A stretch of 64,000 nucleotides of DNA from Diprion similis (taxonomy: Eukaryota > Arthropoda > Insecta > Hymenoptera > Diprionidae): the NCBI RefSeq assembly GCF_021155765.1, contig NC_060114.1, positions 6,138,001-6,202,000 on the forward strand. Direction: 5' to 3'. The translations under genes were made by a program, and so were the position numbers. Each line of letters opens with the position of its first letter. The stretch's first letter is position 1. The notes under the pieces were generated by a model, which ran no database searches, was not told where the DNA came from, and saw only the letters and a list, made by a program, of their open reading frames with translations. Below, piece after piece: positions 11,601-23,900 of this stretch.

Positions 11601-14600
11601 CTAGGCTAATTGGAACCCCAGGAACTCGAAAAACACATGTAAAAAAGCGTTGGACCAACAGCAAAGAAATGACGATGAAAATTTGCAGTTTTTCGGCTGT
11701 AACTTTTGATCCGTTGCTCGCAGCATATTGGGACCTCGCTCAATCGATTCCTCTCGAAAATTTACGTCGGAATAGTGCCCTAAAGAAATAATTGCAGCAC
11801 TTTTCAAAGTCGTCGAAATTTTCGCCAAAAATCCAAAGGGGTTAGCCTTACTTTTTTTGCGATTTTTGGAGACGAAAATTTCTGGTCTCCGAATTTATTT
11901 GTATGACCGTTTCTAGGCTAATTGGAACCCCAGGAACTCGAAAAACACATGTAAAAAAGCGTTGGACCAACAGCAAAGAAATGACGATAAAAATTTGCAG
12001 TTTTTCGGCTGTAACTTTTGATCCGTTACTCGCAGCGTATTGGGACCTCGCTCAATCGATTCCTCTCGCAAAATTACGTCGGAATAGTGCCCTAAAGAAA
12101 TGATTGCAGCACTTTTCGATGTTGTCGAAATTTTGGCCAAAAATCCAAAGGGGTTAGCCTTACTTTTTTTGCGATTTTGGAGCCGAAAATTTCTGGTCTC
12201 CGAATTTATTTGTATGACCGTTTCTAGGCTAATTGGAACCCCAGGAACTCGAAAAACACATGTAAAAAAGCGTTGGACCAACAGCAAAGAAATAACGATG
12301 AAAATTTGCAGTTTTTCGGCTGTAACTTTTGATCCGTTACTCGCAGCGTATTGGGACCTCGCTCAATCGATTCCTCTCGCAAAATTACGTCGGAATAGTG
12401 CCCTAAAGAAATGATTGCAGCACTTTTCGATGTTGTCGAAATTTTGGCCAAAAATCCAAAGGGGTTAGCCTTACTTTTTTTGCGATTTTTGGAGCCGAAA
12501 ATTTCTGGTCTCCGAATTTATTTGTATGACCGTTTCTAGGCTAATTGGAACCCCAGGAACTCGAAAAACACATGTCAAAAAGCGTAGGACCAACAGCAGA
12601 GAAATAACGATGGAAATCTGCAGTTTTTCGGCTGTTACTTTTGATCCGTTGCTCGCAGCGTATTGGGACCTCGCTCAGTCGATTCCTTTCGCAAAATTAC
12701 CTCGGAATAGTGCCCTGAAGAAATAATTGCAGCACTTTTCAAAGTCGTCAAAATTTTCGCCAAAAATCCAAAGGGGTTAGCCTTACTTTTTTTGCGATTT
12801 TTGAAGCCGAAAATTTCTGGTCTCCGAATTTATTTGTATGACCGTTCCTAGGCTAATCGGAACTCCAGGAACTCGAAAAACACATGTAAAAAAGCGTAGG
12901 ACCAACAGCAGAGAAATGACGATGGAAATCTGCAGTTTTTCGGCTGTAACTTTTGATCCGTCGCTCGCAGCGTATTGGGACCTCGCTCAATCGATTCCTC
13001 TCGAAAATTTACGTCGGAATAGTGCCCTAACGAAATAATTGCAGCACTTTTCAAAGTCGTCGAAATTTTCGCCAAAAATCCAAAGGGGTTAGCCTTACTT
13101 TTTTTGCGATTTTTAGAGCCGAAAATTTCTGGTCTCCGAATTTATTTGTATGACCGTTTCTAGGCTAATTGGAACCCCAGGAACTCAAAAAACACATGTA
13201 AAAAAGCGTTGGACCAACAGCAAAGAAATGACGATGAAAATTTGCAGTTTTTCGGCTGTAACTTTTGATCCGTTGCTCGCAGCGTATTGGGACCTCGCTC
13301 AATCGATTCCTCTCGCAAAATTACGTCGGAATAGTGCCCTAAAGAAATGATTGCAGCACTTTTCGATGTTGTCGAAATTTTCGCCAAAAATCCAAAGGGG
13401 TTAGCCTTACTTTTTTTGCGATTTTTGGAGCCGAAAATTTCTGGTCTCCGAATTTATTTGTATGACCGTTTCTAGGCTAATTGGAACCCCAGGAACTCGA
13501 AAAACACATGTAAAAAAGCGTTGGACCAACAGCAAAGAAATGACGATGAAAAATTGCAGTTTTTCGGCTGTAACTTTTGATCCGTTGCTCGCAGCGTATT
13601 GGGACCTCGCTCAATCGATTCCTCTCAAGAATTTACGTCGGAATAGTGCCCTCAAGAAATAATTGCAGCACTTTTCAAAGTCGTCGAAATTTTCGCCAAA
13701 AATCCAAAGGGGTTAGCCTTACTTTTTTTGCGATTTTTGAAGCCGAAAATTTCTGGTCTCCGAATTCATTTGTATGACCGTTTCCAGGCTAATTGGAACC
13801 CCAGGAACTCAAAAAACACATGTAAAAAAGCGTTGGACCAACAGCAAAGAAATGACGATGAAAATTTGCAGTTTTTCGGCTGTAACTTTTGATCCGTTGC
13901 TCGCAGCGTATTGGGACCTCGCTCAATCGATTTCTCTCGCAAAATTACGTCAGAATAGTGCCCTGAAGAAATGATTGCAGCACTTTTCGATGTTGTCGAA
14001 ATTTTCGCCAAAAATCCAAAGGGGTTAGCCTTACTTTTTTTGCGATTTTTGGAGCCGAAAATTTCTAGTCTCCGAATTTATTTGTATGACCGTTTCTAGG
14101 CTAATTGGAACCCCAGGAACTCAAAAAACACATGTAAAAAAGCGTAGGACCAACAGCAGAGAAATGACGATGGAAATCTGCAGTTTTTCGGCTGTTACTT
14201 TTGATCCGTTGCTCGCAGCGTATTGGGACCTCGCTCAATCGATTCCTCTCGCAAAATTACGTCGGAATAGTGCCCTAAAGAAATAATTGCAGCACTTTTC
14301 AAAGTCGTCGAAATTTTCGCCAAAAATCCAAAGGGGTTAGCCTTACTTTTTTTGCGATTTTTGGAGCCGAAAATTTCTGGTCTCCGAATTCATTTGTATG
14401 ACCGTTTCTAGGCTAATTGGAACCCCAGGAACTCGAACAACACATGTAAAAAAGAGTTGGACCAACAGCAAAGAAATGACGATGAAAAATTGCAGTTTTT
14501 TGGCTGTAACTTTGGATCCGTTGCTCCCAGCGTATTGGGACCTCGCTCAATCGATTCCTCTCAAGAATTTACGTCGGAATAGTGCCCTAAAGAAATAATT

Positions 14601-15957
14601 GCAGCACTTTTCGATGTTGTCGAAATTTTCGCCAAAAATCCAAAGGGGTTAGCCTTACTTTTTTTGCGATTTTTGGAGCCGAAAATTTCTGGTCTCCGAA
14701 TTTATTTGTATGACCGTTTCTAGGCTAATTGGAACCCCAGGAACTCAAAAAACACATGTGAAAAAGCGTAGGACCAACAGCAGAGAAATGACGATGAAAA
14801 TCTGCAGTTTTTCGGCTGTTACTTTTGATCCGTTGCTCGCAGCGTATTGGGACCTCGCTCAATCGATTCCTCTTGCAAAATTACGTCGGAATAGTGCCCT
14901 AAAGGAATAATTGCAGCACTTTTCAAAGTCGTCAAAATTTTCGCCAAGAATCCAAAGGGGTTAGCCTTACTTTTTTTGCGATTTTTGTAGCCGAAAATTT
15001 CTGGTCTCCGAATTTATTTGTATGACCGTTTCTAGGCTAATTAGAACCCCAGGAACTCGAAAAACACATGTAAAAAAGCGTTGGACCAACAGCAAAGAAA
15101 TGACGATGAAAATTTGCAGTTTTTCGGCGGTAACTTTTGATCCGTTGCTCGCAGCGTATTGGGACCTCGCTCAATCGATTTCTCTCGCAAAATTACGTCG
15201 GAATAGTGCCCTAAAGAAATGATTGCAGCACTTTTCGATGTCGTCGAAATTTTCGCCAAGAATCCAAAGGGGTTAACCTTACTTTTTTTGCGATTTTCGG
15301 AGCCGAAAATTTCTGGTCTCCGAATTTATTTGTATGACCGTTTCTAGGCTAATTGGAACCCCAGGAACTCGAAAAACACATGTAAAAAAGAGTTGGACCA
15401 ACAGCAAAGAAATGACGATGAAAAATTGCAGTTTTTCGGCTGTAACTTTTGATCCGTTGCTCGCAGCGTATTGGGATCTCGCTCAATCGATTCCTCTCGA
15501 GAATTTACGTCGGAAAAGTGCCCTAAAGAAATAATTGCGGCACTTTTCAAAGTCGTCGAAATTTTCGCCAAAAATCCAAAGGGGTTAGCCTTACTTTTTT
15601 TGCGATTTTTGAAGCCGAAAATTTCTGGTCTCCGAATTCATTTGTATGACCGTTTCCAGGCTAATTGGAACCCCAGGAACTCAAAAAACACATGTAAAAA
15701 AGCGTTGGACCAACAGCAAAGAAATGACGATGAAAATTTGCAGTTTTTCCGCTGTAACTTTTGATCCGTTGCTCGCAGCGTATTGGGACCTCGCTCAATC
15801 GATTCCTCTCCCAAAATTACGTCGGAATAGTGCCCTAAAGAAATAATTGCAGCACTTTTCAAAGTTGTCGAAATTTTCGCCAAAAATCCAAAGGGGTTAG
15901 CCTTCCTTTTTTTGCGATTCTTGGAGCCGAAAATTTCTGGTCTCCGAATTTATTTGT

Positions 15958-18900
15958 ATGACCGTTTCCAGGCTAATTGGAACCCCAGAATCTCAAAAAA
16001 CACATATCAAAAAGCGTTGGACCAACAGCAAAGAAATGACGATGAAAATTTGCAGTTTTTCGGCTGTAACTTTTGATCCGTTGCTCGCAGCGTATTGGGA
16101 CCTCGCTTAATCGATTCCTCTCGCAAAATTACGTCGGAATAGTGCCCTAAAGAAATGATTGCAGCACTTCTCGATGTTGTCGAAATTTTCGCCAAAAATC
16201 CAAAGGGGTTAGCCTTACTTTTTTTGCGATTTTTGGAGCCGAAAATTTCTGGTCTCCGAATTTATTTGTATGACCGTTTCTAGGCTAATTGGAACCCCAG
16301 GAACTCATGAAACACATGTAAAAAAGCGTAGGACCAACAGCAGAGAAATGACGATGAAAATTTGCAGTTTTTCGGCTGTAACTTTTGATCCGTTGCTCGC
16401 AGCGTATTGGGACCTCGCTCAATTAATTCCTCTCGCAAAATTACGTCGGAATAGTGCCCCAAAGAAATAATTGCAGCACTTTTCAAAGTCGTCGAAATTT
16501 TCGCCAAAAATCCAAAGGGGTTAGCCTTCCTTTTTTTGCGATTTTTGGAGCCGAAAATTTCTGGTCTCCGAATTTATTTGTATGACCGTTTTAGGGCTAA
16601 TTGGAACCCCAGGAACTCAAAAAACACATGTAAAAAAGCGTAGGACCAACAGCAGAGAAATGACGATGGAAATCTGCAGTTTTTTGGCTGTTACTTTTGA
16701 TCCGTTGCTCGCAGCGTATTGGGACCTCGCTCAATCGATTCCTCTCGCAAAATTACGTCGGAATAGTGCCCTAAAGAAATAATTGCAGCACTTTTCAAAG
16801 TCGTCGAAATTTTCGCCAAAAATCCAAAGGGGTTAGCCTTCCTTTTTTTGCGATTTTTGGAGCCGAAAATTTCTGGTCTCCGAATTTATTTGTATGACCG
16901 TTTCTAGGCTAATTGGAACCCCAGGAACTCGAAAAACACATGTAAAAAAGCGTTGGACCAACAGCAAAGAAATGACGATGAAAATTTGCAGTTTTTCGGC
17001 TGTAACTTTTGATCCGTTGCTCGCAGCGTATTGGGACCTCGCTCAATCGATTTCTCTCGCAAAATGACGTCGGAATAGTGCCCTAAAGAAATAATTGCAG
17101 CACTTTTCGATGTCGTCGAAATTTTCGCCAAGAATCCAAAGGGGTTAGCCTTACTTTTTTTGCGATTATTGAAGCCGAAAATTTCTGGTCTCCGAATTTA
17201 TTTGTATGACCGTTCCTAGGCTAATCGGAACCCCAGGAACTCGAAAAACACATGTAAGAAAGCGTAGGACCAACAGCAGAGAAATGACGATGGAAATCTG
17301 CAGTTTTTCGGCTGTAACTTTTGATCCGTTGCTCGCAGCGTATTGGGACCTCGCTCAATCGATTCCTCTCGAAAATTTACGTCGGAATAGTGCCCTAACG
17401 AAATAATAGCAGCACTTTTCAAAGTCGTCGGAATTTTCGCCAAAAATCCAAAGGGGTTAGCCTTACTTTTTTTGCGATTTTTAGAGCCGAAAATTTCTGG
17501 TCTCCGAATTTATTTGTATGACCGTTTCTAGGCTAATTGGAACCCCAGGAACTCAAAAAACACATGTAAAAAAGCGTTGGACCAACAGCAAAGAAATGAC
17601 GATGAAAATTTGCAGTTTTTCGGCTGTAACTTTTGATCCGTTGCTCGCAGCGTATTGGGACCTCGCTCAATCGATTTCTCTCGCAAAATTACGTCGGAAT
17701 AGTGCCCTAAAGAAATAATCGCAGCACTTTTCAGAGTCGTCGAAATTTTCGCCAAAAATCCAAAGGGGTTAGCCTTCCTTTTTTTGCGATTTTTGGAGCC
17801 GAAAATTTCTGGTCTCCGAATCTATTTGTATGACCGTTTCTAGGCTAATTGGAACCCCAGGAACTCGAAAAACACATGTAAAAAAGCGTTGGACCAACAG
17901 CAAAGAAATGACGATGAAAATTTGCAGTTTTTCGGCGGTAACTTTTGATCCGTTGCTCGCAGCGTATTGGGACCTCGCTCAATCGATTTCTCTCGCAAAA
18001 TTACGTCGGAATAGTGCCCTAAAGAAATGATTGCAGCACTTTTCGATGTCGTCGAAATTTTCGCCAAGAATCCAAAGGGGTTAACCTTACTTTTTTTGCG
18101 ATTTTTGGAGCCGAAAATTTCTGGTCTCCGAATTTATTTGTATGACCGTTTCTAGGCTAATTGGAACCCCAGGAACTCAAAAAACACATGTAAAAAAGAG
18201 TTGGACCAACAGCAAAGAAATGACGATGAAAAATTGCAGTTTTTCGGCTGTAACTTTTGATCCGTCGCTCGCAGCGTATTGGGACCTCGCTCAATCGATT
18301 CCTCTCGAAAATTTACGTCGGAATAGTGCCCTAACGAAATAATAGCAGCACTTTTCAAAGTCGTCGAAATTTTCGCCAAAAATCCAAAGGGGTTAGCCTT
18401 CCTTTTTTTGCGATTTTTGGAGCCGAAAATTTCTGGTCTCCGAATTTATTTGTATGACCGTTTCCAGGCTAATTGGAACCCCAGGAACTCAAAAAACACA
18501 TATCAAAAAGCGTTGGACCAACAGCAAAGAAATGACGATGAAAATTTGCAGTTTTTCGGCTGTAACTTTTGATCCGTTGCTCGCAGCGTATTGGGACCTC
18601 GCTTAATCGATTCCTCTCGCAAAATTACGTCGGAATAGTGCCCTAAAGAAATGATTGCAGCACTTTTCGATGTTGTCGAAATTTTCGCCAAAAATCCAAA
18701 GGGGTTAGCCTTACTTTTTTTGCGATTTTTGGAGCCGAAAATTTCTGGTCTCCGAATTTATTTGTATGACCGTTTCTAGGCTAATTGGAACCCCAGGAAC
18801 TCATGAAACACATGTAAAAAAGCGTAGGACCAACAGCAGAGAAATGACGATGAAAATTTGCAGTTTTTCGGCTGTAACTTTTGATCCGTTGCTCGCAGCG

Positions 18901-20949
18901 TATTGGGACCTCGCTCAATTAATTCCTCTCGCAAAATTACGTCGGAATAGTGCCCCAAAGAAATAATTGCAGCACTTTTCAAAGTCGTCGAAATTTTCGC
19001 CAAAAATCCAAAGGGGTTAGCCTTCCTTTTTTTGCGATTTTTGGAGCCGAAAATTTCTGGTCTCCGAATTTATTTGTATGACCGTTTTAGGGCTAATTGG
19101 AACCCCAGGAACTCAAAAAACACATGTAAAAAAGCGTAGGACCAACAGCAGAGAAATGACGATGGAAATCTGCAGTTTTTTGGCTGTTACTTTTGATCCG
19201 TTGCTCGCAGCGTATTGGGACCTCGCTCAATCGATTCCTCTCGCAAAATTACGTCGGAATAGTGCCCTAAAGAAATAATTGCAGCACTTTTCAAAGTCGT
19301 CGAAATTTTCGCCAAAAATCCAAAGGGGTTAGCCTTCCTTTTTTTGCGATTTTTGGAGCCGAAAATTTCTGGTCTCCGAATTTATTTGTATGACCGTTTC
19401 TAGGCTAATTGGAACCCCAGGAACTCGAAAAACACATGTAAAAAAGCGTTGGACCAACAGCAAAGAAATGACGATGAAAATTTGCAGTTTTTCGGCTGTA
19501 ACTTTTGATCCGTTGCTCGCAGCGTATTGGGACCTCGCTCAATCGATTTCTCTCGCAAAATTACGTCGGAATAGTGCCCTAAAGAAATAATTGCAGCACT
19601 TTTCGATGTCGTCGAAATTTTCGCCAAGAATCCAAAGGGGTTAGCCTTACTTTTTTTGCGATTTTTGAAGCCGAAAATTTCTGGTCTCCGAATTTATTTG
19701 TATGACCGTTCCTAGGCTAATCGGAACCCCAGGAACTCGAAAAACACATGTAAAAAAGCGTAGGACCAACAGCAGAGAAATGACGATGGAAATCTGCAGT
19801 TTTTCGGCTGTAACTTTTGATCCGTTGCTCGCAGCGTATTGGGACCTCGCTCAATCGATTCCTCTCGAAAATTTACGTCGGAATAGTGCCCTAACGAAAT
19901 AATAGCAGCACTTTTCAAAGTCGTCGGAATTTTCGCCAAAAATCCAAAGGGGTTAGCCTTACTTTTTTTGCGATTTTTAGAGCCGAAAATTTCTGGTCTC
20001 CGAATTTATTTGTATGACCGTTTCTAGGCTAATTGGAACCCCAGGAACTCAAAAAACACATGTAGAAAAGCGTTGGACCAACAGCAAAGAAATGACGATG
20101 AAAATTTGCAGTTTTTCGGCTGTAACTTTTGATCCGTTGCTCGCAGCGTATTGGGACCTCGCTCAATCGATTTCTCTCGCAAAATTACGTCGGAATAGTG
20201 CCCTAAAGAAATAATCGCAGCACTTTTCAGAGTCGTCGAAATTTTCGCCAAAAATCCAAAGGGGTTAGCCTTCCTTTTTTTGCGATTTTTGGAGCCGAAA
20301 ATTTCTGGTCTCCGAATCTATTTGTATGACCGTTTCTAGGCTAATTGGAACCCCAGGAACTCGAAAAACACATGTAAAAAAGCGTTGGACCAACAGCAAA
20401 GAAATGACGATGAAAATTTGCAGTTTTTCGGCGGTAACTTTTGATCCGTTGCTCGCAGCGTATTGGGACCTCGCTTAATCGATTTCTCTCGCAAAATTAC
20501 GTCGGAATAGTGCCCTAAAGAAATGATTGCAGCACTTTTCGATGTCGTCGAAATTTTCGCCAAGAATCCAAAGGGGTTAACCTTACTTTTTTTGCGATTT
20601 TCGGAGCCGAAAATTTCTGGTCTCCGAATTTATTTGTATGACCGTTTCTAGGCTAATTGGAACCCCAGGAACTCGAAAAACACATGTAAAAAAGAGTTGG
20701 ACCAACAGCAAAGAAATGACGATGAAAAATTGCAGTTTTTCGGCTGTAACTTTTGATCCGTTGCTCGCAGCGTATTGGGATCTCGCTCAATCGATTCCTC
20801 TCGCAAAATTACGTCGGAATAGTGCCCTAAAGAAATAATTGCAGCACTTTTCAAAGTCGTCGAAATTTTCGCCAAAAATCCAAAGGGGTTAGCCTTCCTT
20901 TTTTTGCGATTTTTGGAGCCGAAAATTTCTGGTCTCCGAATTTATTTGT
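15958..20949 (+). repeat. Two copies of an 8-monomer higher-order repeat (2,496 bp each)
   Basis: Diagnostic variants recur in the same order 2,496 bp apart: a unit with cacatatcaaaaag (15958 and 18454), one with actcatgaaacac (16270 and 18766), one with accgttttagggc (16582 and 19078), then units at 16894/19390, 17206/19702 (accgttcctagg, cgaaataatagc), 17518/20014, 17830/20326 and 18142/20638 (aaagagttgg). The same variants reappear at 23134, 23446 and 23758, 4,680 bp (15 units) further on. An independent 2,496-bp relation exists at the left: 7536/10032 (taattgtaacccc), 8160/10656 and, within one base, 8784/11279 (tatcaccg). Confidence 0.85.
16806..16873 (+). repeat. Dyad-symmetric hairpin inside the satellite monomer (example copy)
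   Basis: Left arm GAAATTTTCG + CCAAAAATC (16806-16824) is the reverse complement of GATTTTTGG (16852-16860) + CGAAAATTTC (16864-16873), with a 3-base AGC bulge and a loop of about 27 bases containing GGGGTTAGCC. CAAA/TTTG can extend the stem by 4 bp. The same arrangement is present in every core monomer I inspected and in the diverged unit near 31155-31225. Confidence 0.8.
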
Positions 20950-23900
20950 ATGACCGTTTCTAGGCTAATTGGAACCCCAGGAACTCGAAAAACACATGTA
21001 AAAAAGCGTTGGACCAACAGCAAAGAAATGACGATGAAAATTTGCAGTTTTTCGGCTGTAACTTTTGATCCGTTGCTCGCAGCGTATTGGGACCTCGCTC
21101 AATCGATTTCTCTCGCAAAATTACGTCGGAATAGTGCCCTAAAGAAGTAATTGCAGCACCTTTCGATGTCGTCGAAATTTTCGCCAAGAATCCAAAGGGG
21201 TTAGCCTTACTTTTTTTGCGATTTTTGAAGCCGAAAATTTCTGGTCTCCGAATTTATTTGTATGACCGTTCCTAGGCTAATCGGAACCCCAGGAACTCGA
21301 AAAACACATGTAAAAAAGCGTAGGACCAACAGCAGAGAAATGACGATGGAAATCTGCAGTTTTTCGGCTGTAACTTTTGATCCGTTGCTCGCAGCGTATT
21401 GGGACCTCGCTCAATCGATTCCTCTCGAAAATTTACGTCGGAATAGTGCCCTAACGAAATAATAGCAGCACTTTTCAAAGTCGTCGGAATTTTCGCCAAA
21501 AATCCAAAGGGGTTAGCCTTACTTTTTTTGCGATTTTTAGAGCCGAAAATTTCTGGTCTCCGAATTTATTTGTATGACCGTTTCTAGGCTAATTGGAACC
21601 CCAGGAACTCAAAAAACACATGTAAAAAAGCGTTGGACCAACAGCAAAGAAATGACGATGAAAATTTGCAGTTTTTCGGCTGTAACTTTTGATCCGTTGC
21701 TCGCAGCGTATTGGGACCTCGCTCAATCGATTTCTCTCGCAAAATTACGTCGGAATAGTGCCCTAAAGAAATAATCGCAGCACTTTTCAGAGTCGTCGAA
21801 ATTTTCGCCAAAAATCCAAAGGGGTTAGCCTTCCTTTTTTTGCCATTTTTGGAGCCGAAAATTTCTGGTCTCCGAATCTATTTGTATGACCGTTTCTAGG
21901 CTAATTGGAACCCCAGGAACTCGAAAAACACATGTAAAAAAGCGTTGGACCAACAGCAAAGAAATGACGATGAAAATTTGCAGTTTTTCGGCGGTAACTT
22001 TTGATCCGTTGCTCGCAGCGTATTGGGACCTCGCTCAATCGATTTCTCTCGCGAAATTACGTCGGAATAGTGCCCTAAAGAAATGATTGCAGCACTTTTC
22101 GATGTCGTCGAAATTTTCGCCAAGAATCCAAAGGGGTTAACCTTACTTTTTTTGCGATTTTCGGAGCCGAAAATTTCTGGTCTCCGAATTTATTTGTATG
22201 ACCGTTTCTAGGCTAATTGGAACCCCAGGAACTCGAAAAACACATGTAAAAAAGCGTTGGACCAACAGCAAAGAAATGACGATGAAAATTTGCAGTTTTT
22301 CGGCGGTAACTTTTGATCCGTTGCTCGCAGCGTATTGGGACCTCGCTCAATCGATTTCTCTCGCGAAATTACGTCGGAATAGTGCCCTAAAGAAATGATT
22401 GCAGCACTTTTCGATGTCGTCGAAATTTTCGCCAAAAATCCAAAGGGGTTAGCCTTATTTTTTTTGCGATTTTTGAAGCCGAAAATTTCTGGTCTCCGAA
22501 TTCATTTGTATGACCGTTTCCAGGCTAATTGGAACCCCAGGAACTCAAAAAACACATGTAAAAAAGCGTTGGACCAACAGCAAAGAAATGACGATGAAAA
22601 TTTGCAGTTTTTCCGCTGTAACTTTTGATCCGTTGCTCGCAGCGTATTGGGACCTCGCTCAATCGATTCCTCTCCCAAAATTACGTCGGAATAGTGCCCT
22701 AAAGAAATAATTGCAGCACTTTTCAAAGTTGTCGAAATTTTTGCCAAAAATCCAAAGGGGTTAGCCTTCCTTTTTTTGCGATTTTTGGAACCGAAAATTT
22801 CTGGTCTCTGAATTTATTTGTATGACCGTTTCTAGGCTAATTGGAACCCCAGGAACTCGAAAAACACATGTAAAAAAGCGTTGGACCAACAGCAAAGAAA
22901 TGACGATGAAAATTTGCATTTTTTCGGCTGTAACTTTTGATCCGTTGCTCGCAGCGTATTGGGACCTCGCTCAATCGATTCCTCTCGCAAAATTACGTCG
23001 GAATAGTGCCCTAAAGAAATAATCGCAGCACTTTTCAAAGTCGTCGAAATTTTCGCCAAAAATCCAAAGGGGTTAGCCTTCCTTTTTTTGCGATTTTTGG
23101 AGCCGAAAATTTCTGGTCTCCGAATTTATTTGTATGACCGTTTTCAGGCTAATTGGAACCCCAGGAACTCAAAAAACACATATCAAAAAGCGTTGGACCA
23201 ACAGCAAAGAAATGACGATGAAAATTTGCAGTTTTTCGGCTGTAACTTTTGATCCGTTGCTCGCAGCGTATTGGGACCTCGCTTAATCGATTCCTCTCGC
23301 AAAATTACGTCGGAATAGTGCCCTAAAGAAATGATTGCAGCACTTTTCGATGTTGTCGAAATTTTCGCCAAAAATCCAAAGGGGTTAGCCTTACTTTTTT
23401 TGCGATTTTTGGAGCCGAAAATTTCTGGTCTCCGAATTTATTTGTATGACCGTTTCTAGGCTAATTGGAACCCCAGGAACTCATGAAACACATGTAAAAA
23501 AGCGTAGGACCAACAGCAGAGAAATGACGATGAAAATTTGCAGTTTTTCGGCTGTAACTTTTGATCCGTTGCTCGCAGCGTATTGGGACCTCGCTCAATT
23601 AATTCCTCTCGCAAAATTACGTCGGAATAGTGCCCCAAAGAAATAATTGCAGCACTTTTCAAAGTCGTCGAAATTTTCGCCAAAAATCCAAAGGGGTTAG
23701 CCTTCCTTTTTTTGCGATTTTTGGAGCCGAAAATTTCTGGTCTCCGAATTTATTTGTATGACCGTTTTAGGGCTAATTGGAACCCCAGGAACTCAAAAAA
23801 CACATGTAAAAAAGCGTAGGACCAACAGCAGAGAAATGACGATGGAAATCTGCAGTTTTTTGGCTGTTACTTTTGATCCGTTGCTCGCAGCGTATTGGGA

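Noticed and set aside
12100-12414. 104-codon plus-strand frame spanning a monomer boundary
   Set aside because: A 1-base deletion in the 311-bp unit near 12175 fuses two satellite frames. It is not a gene.
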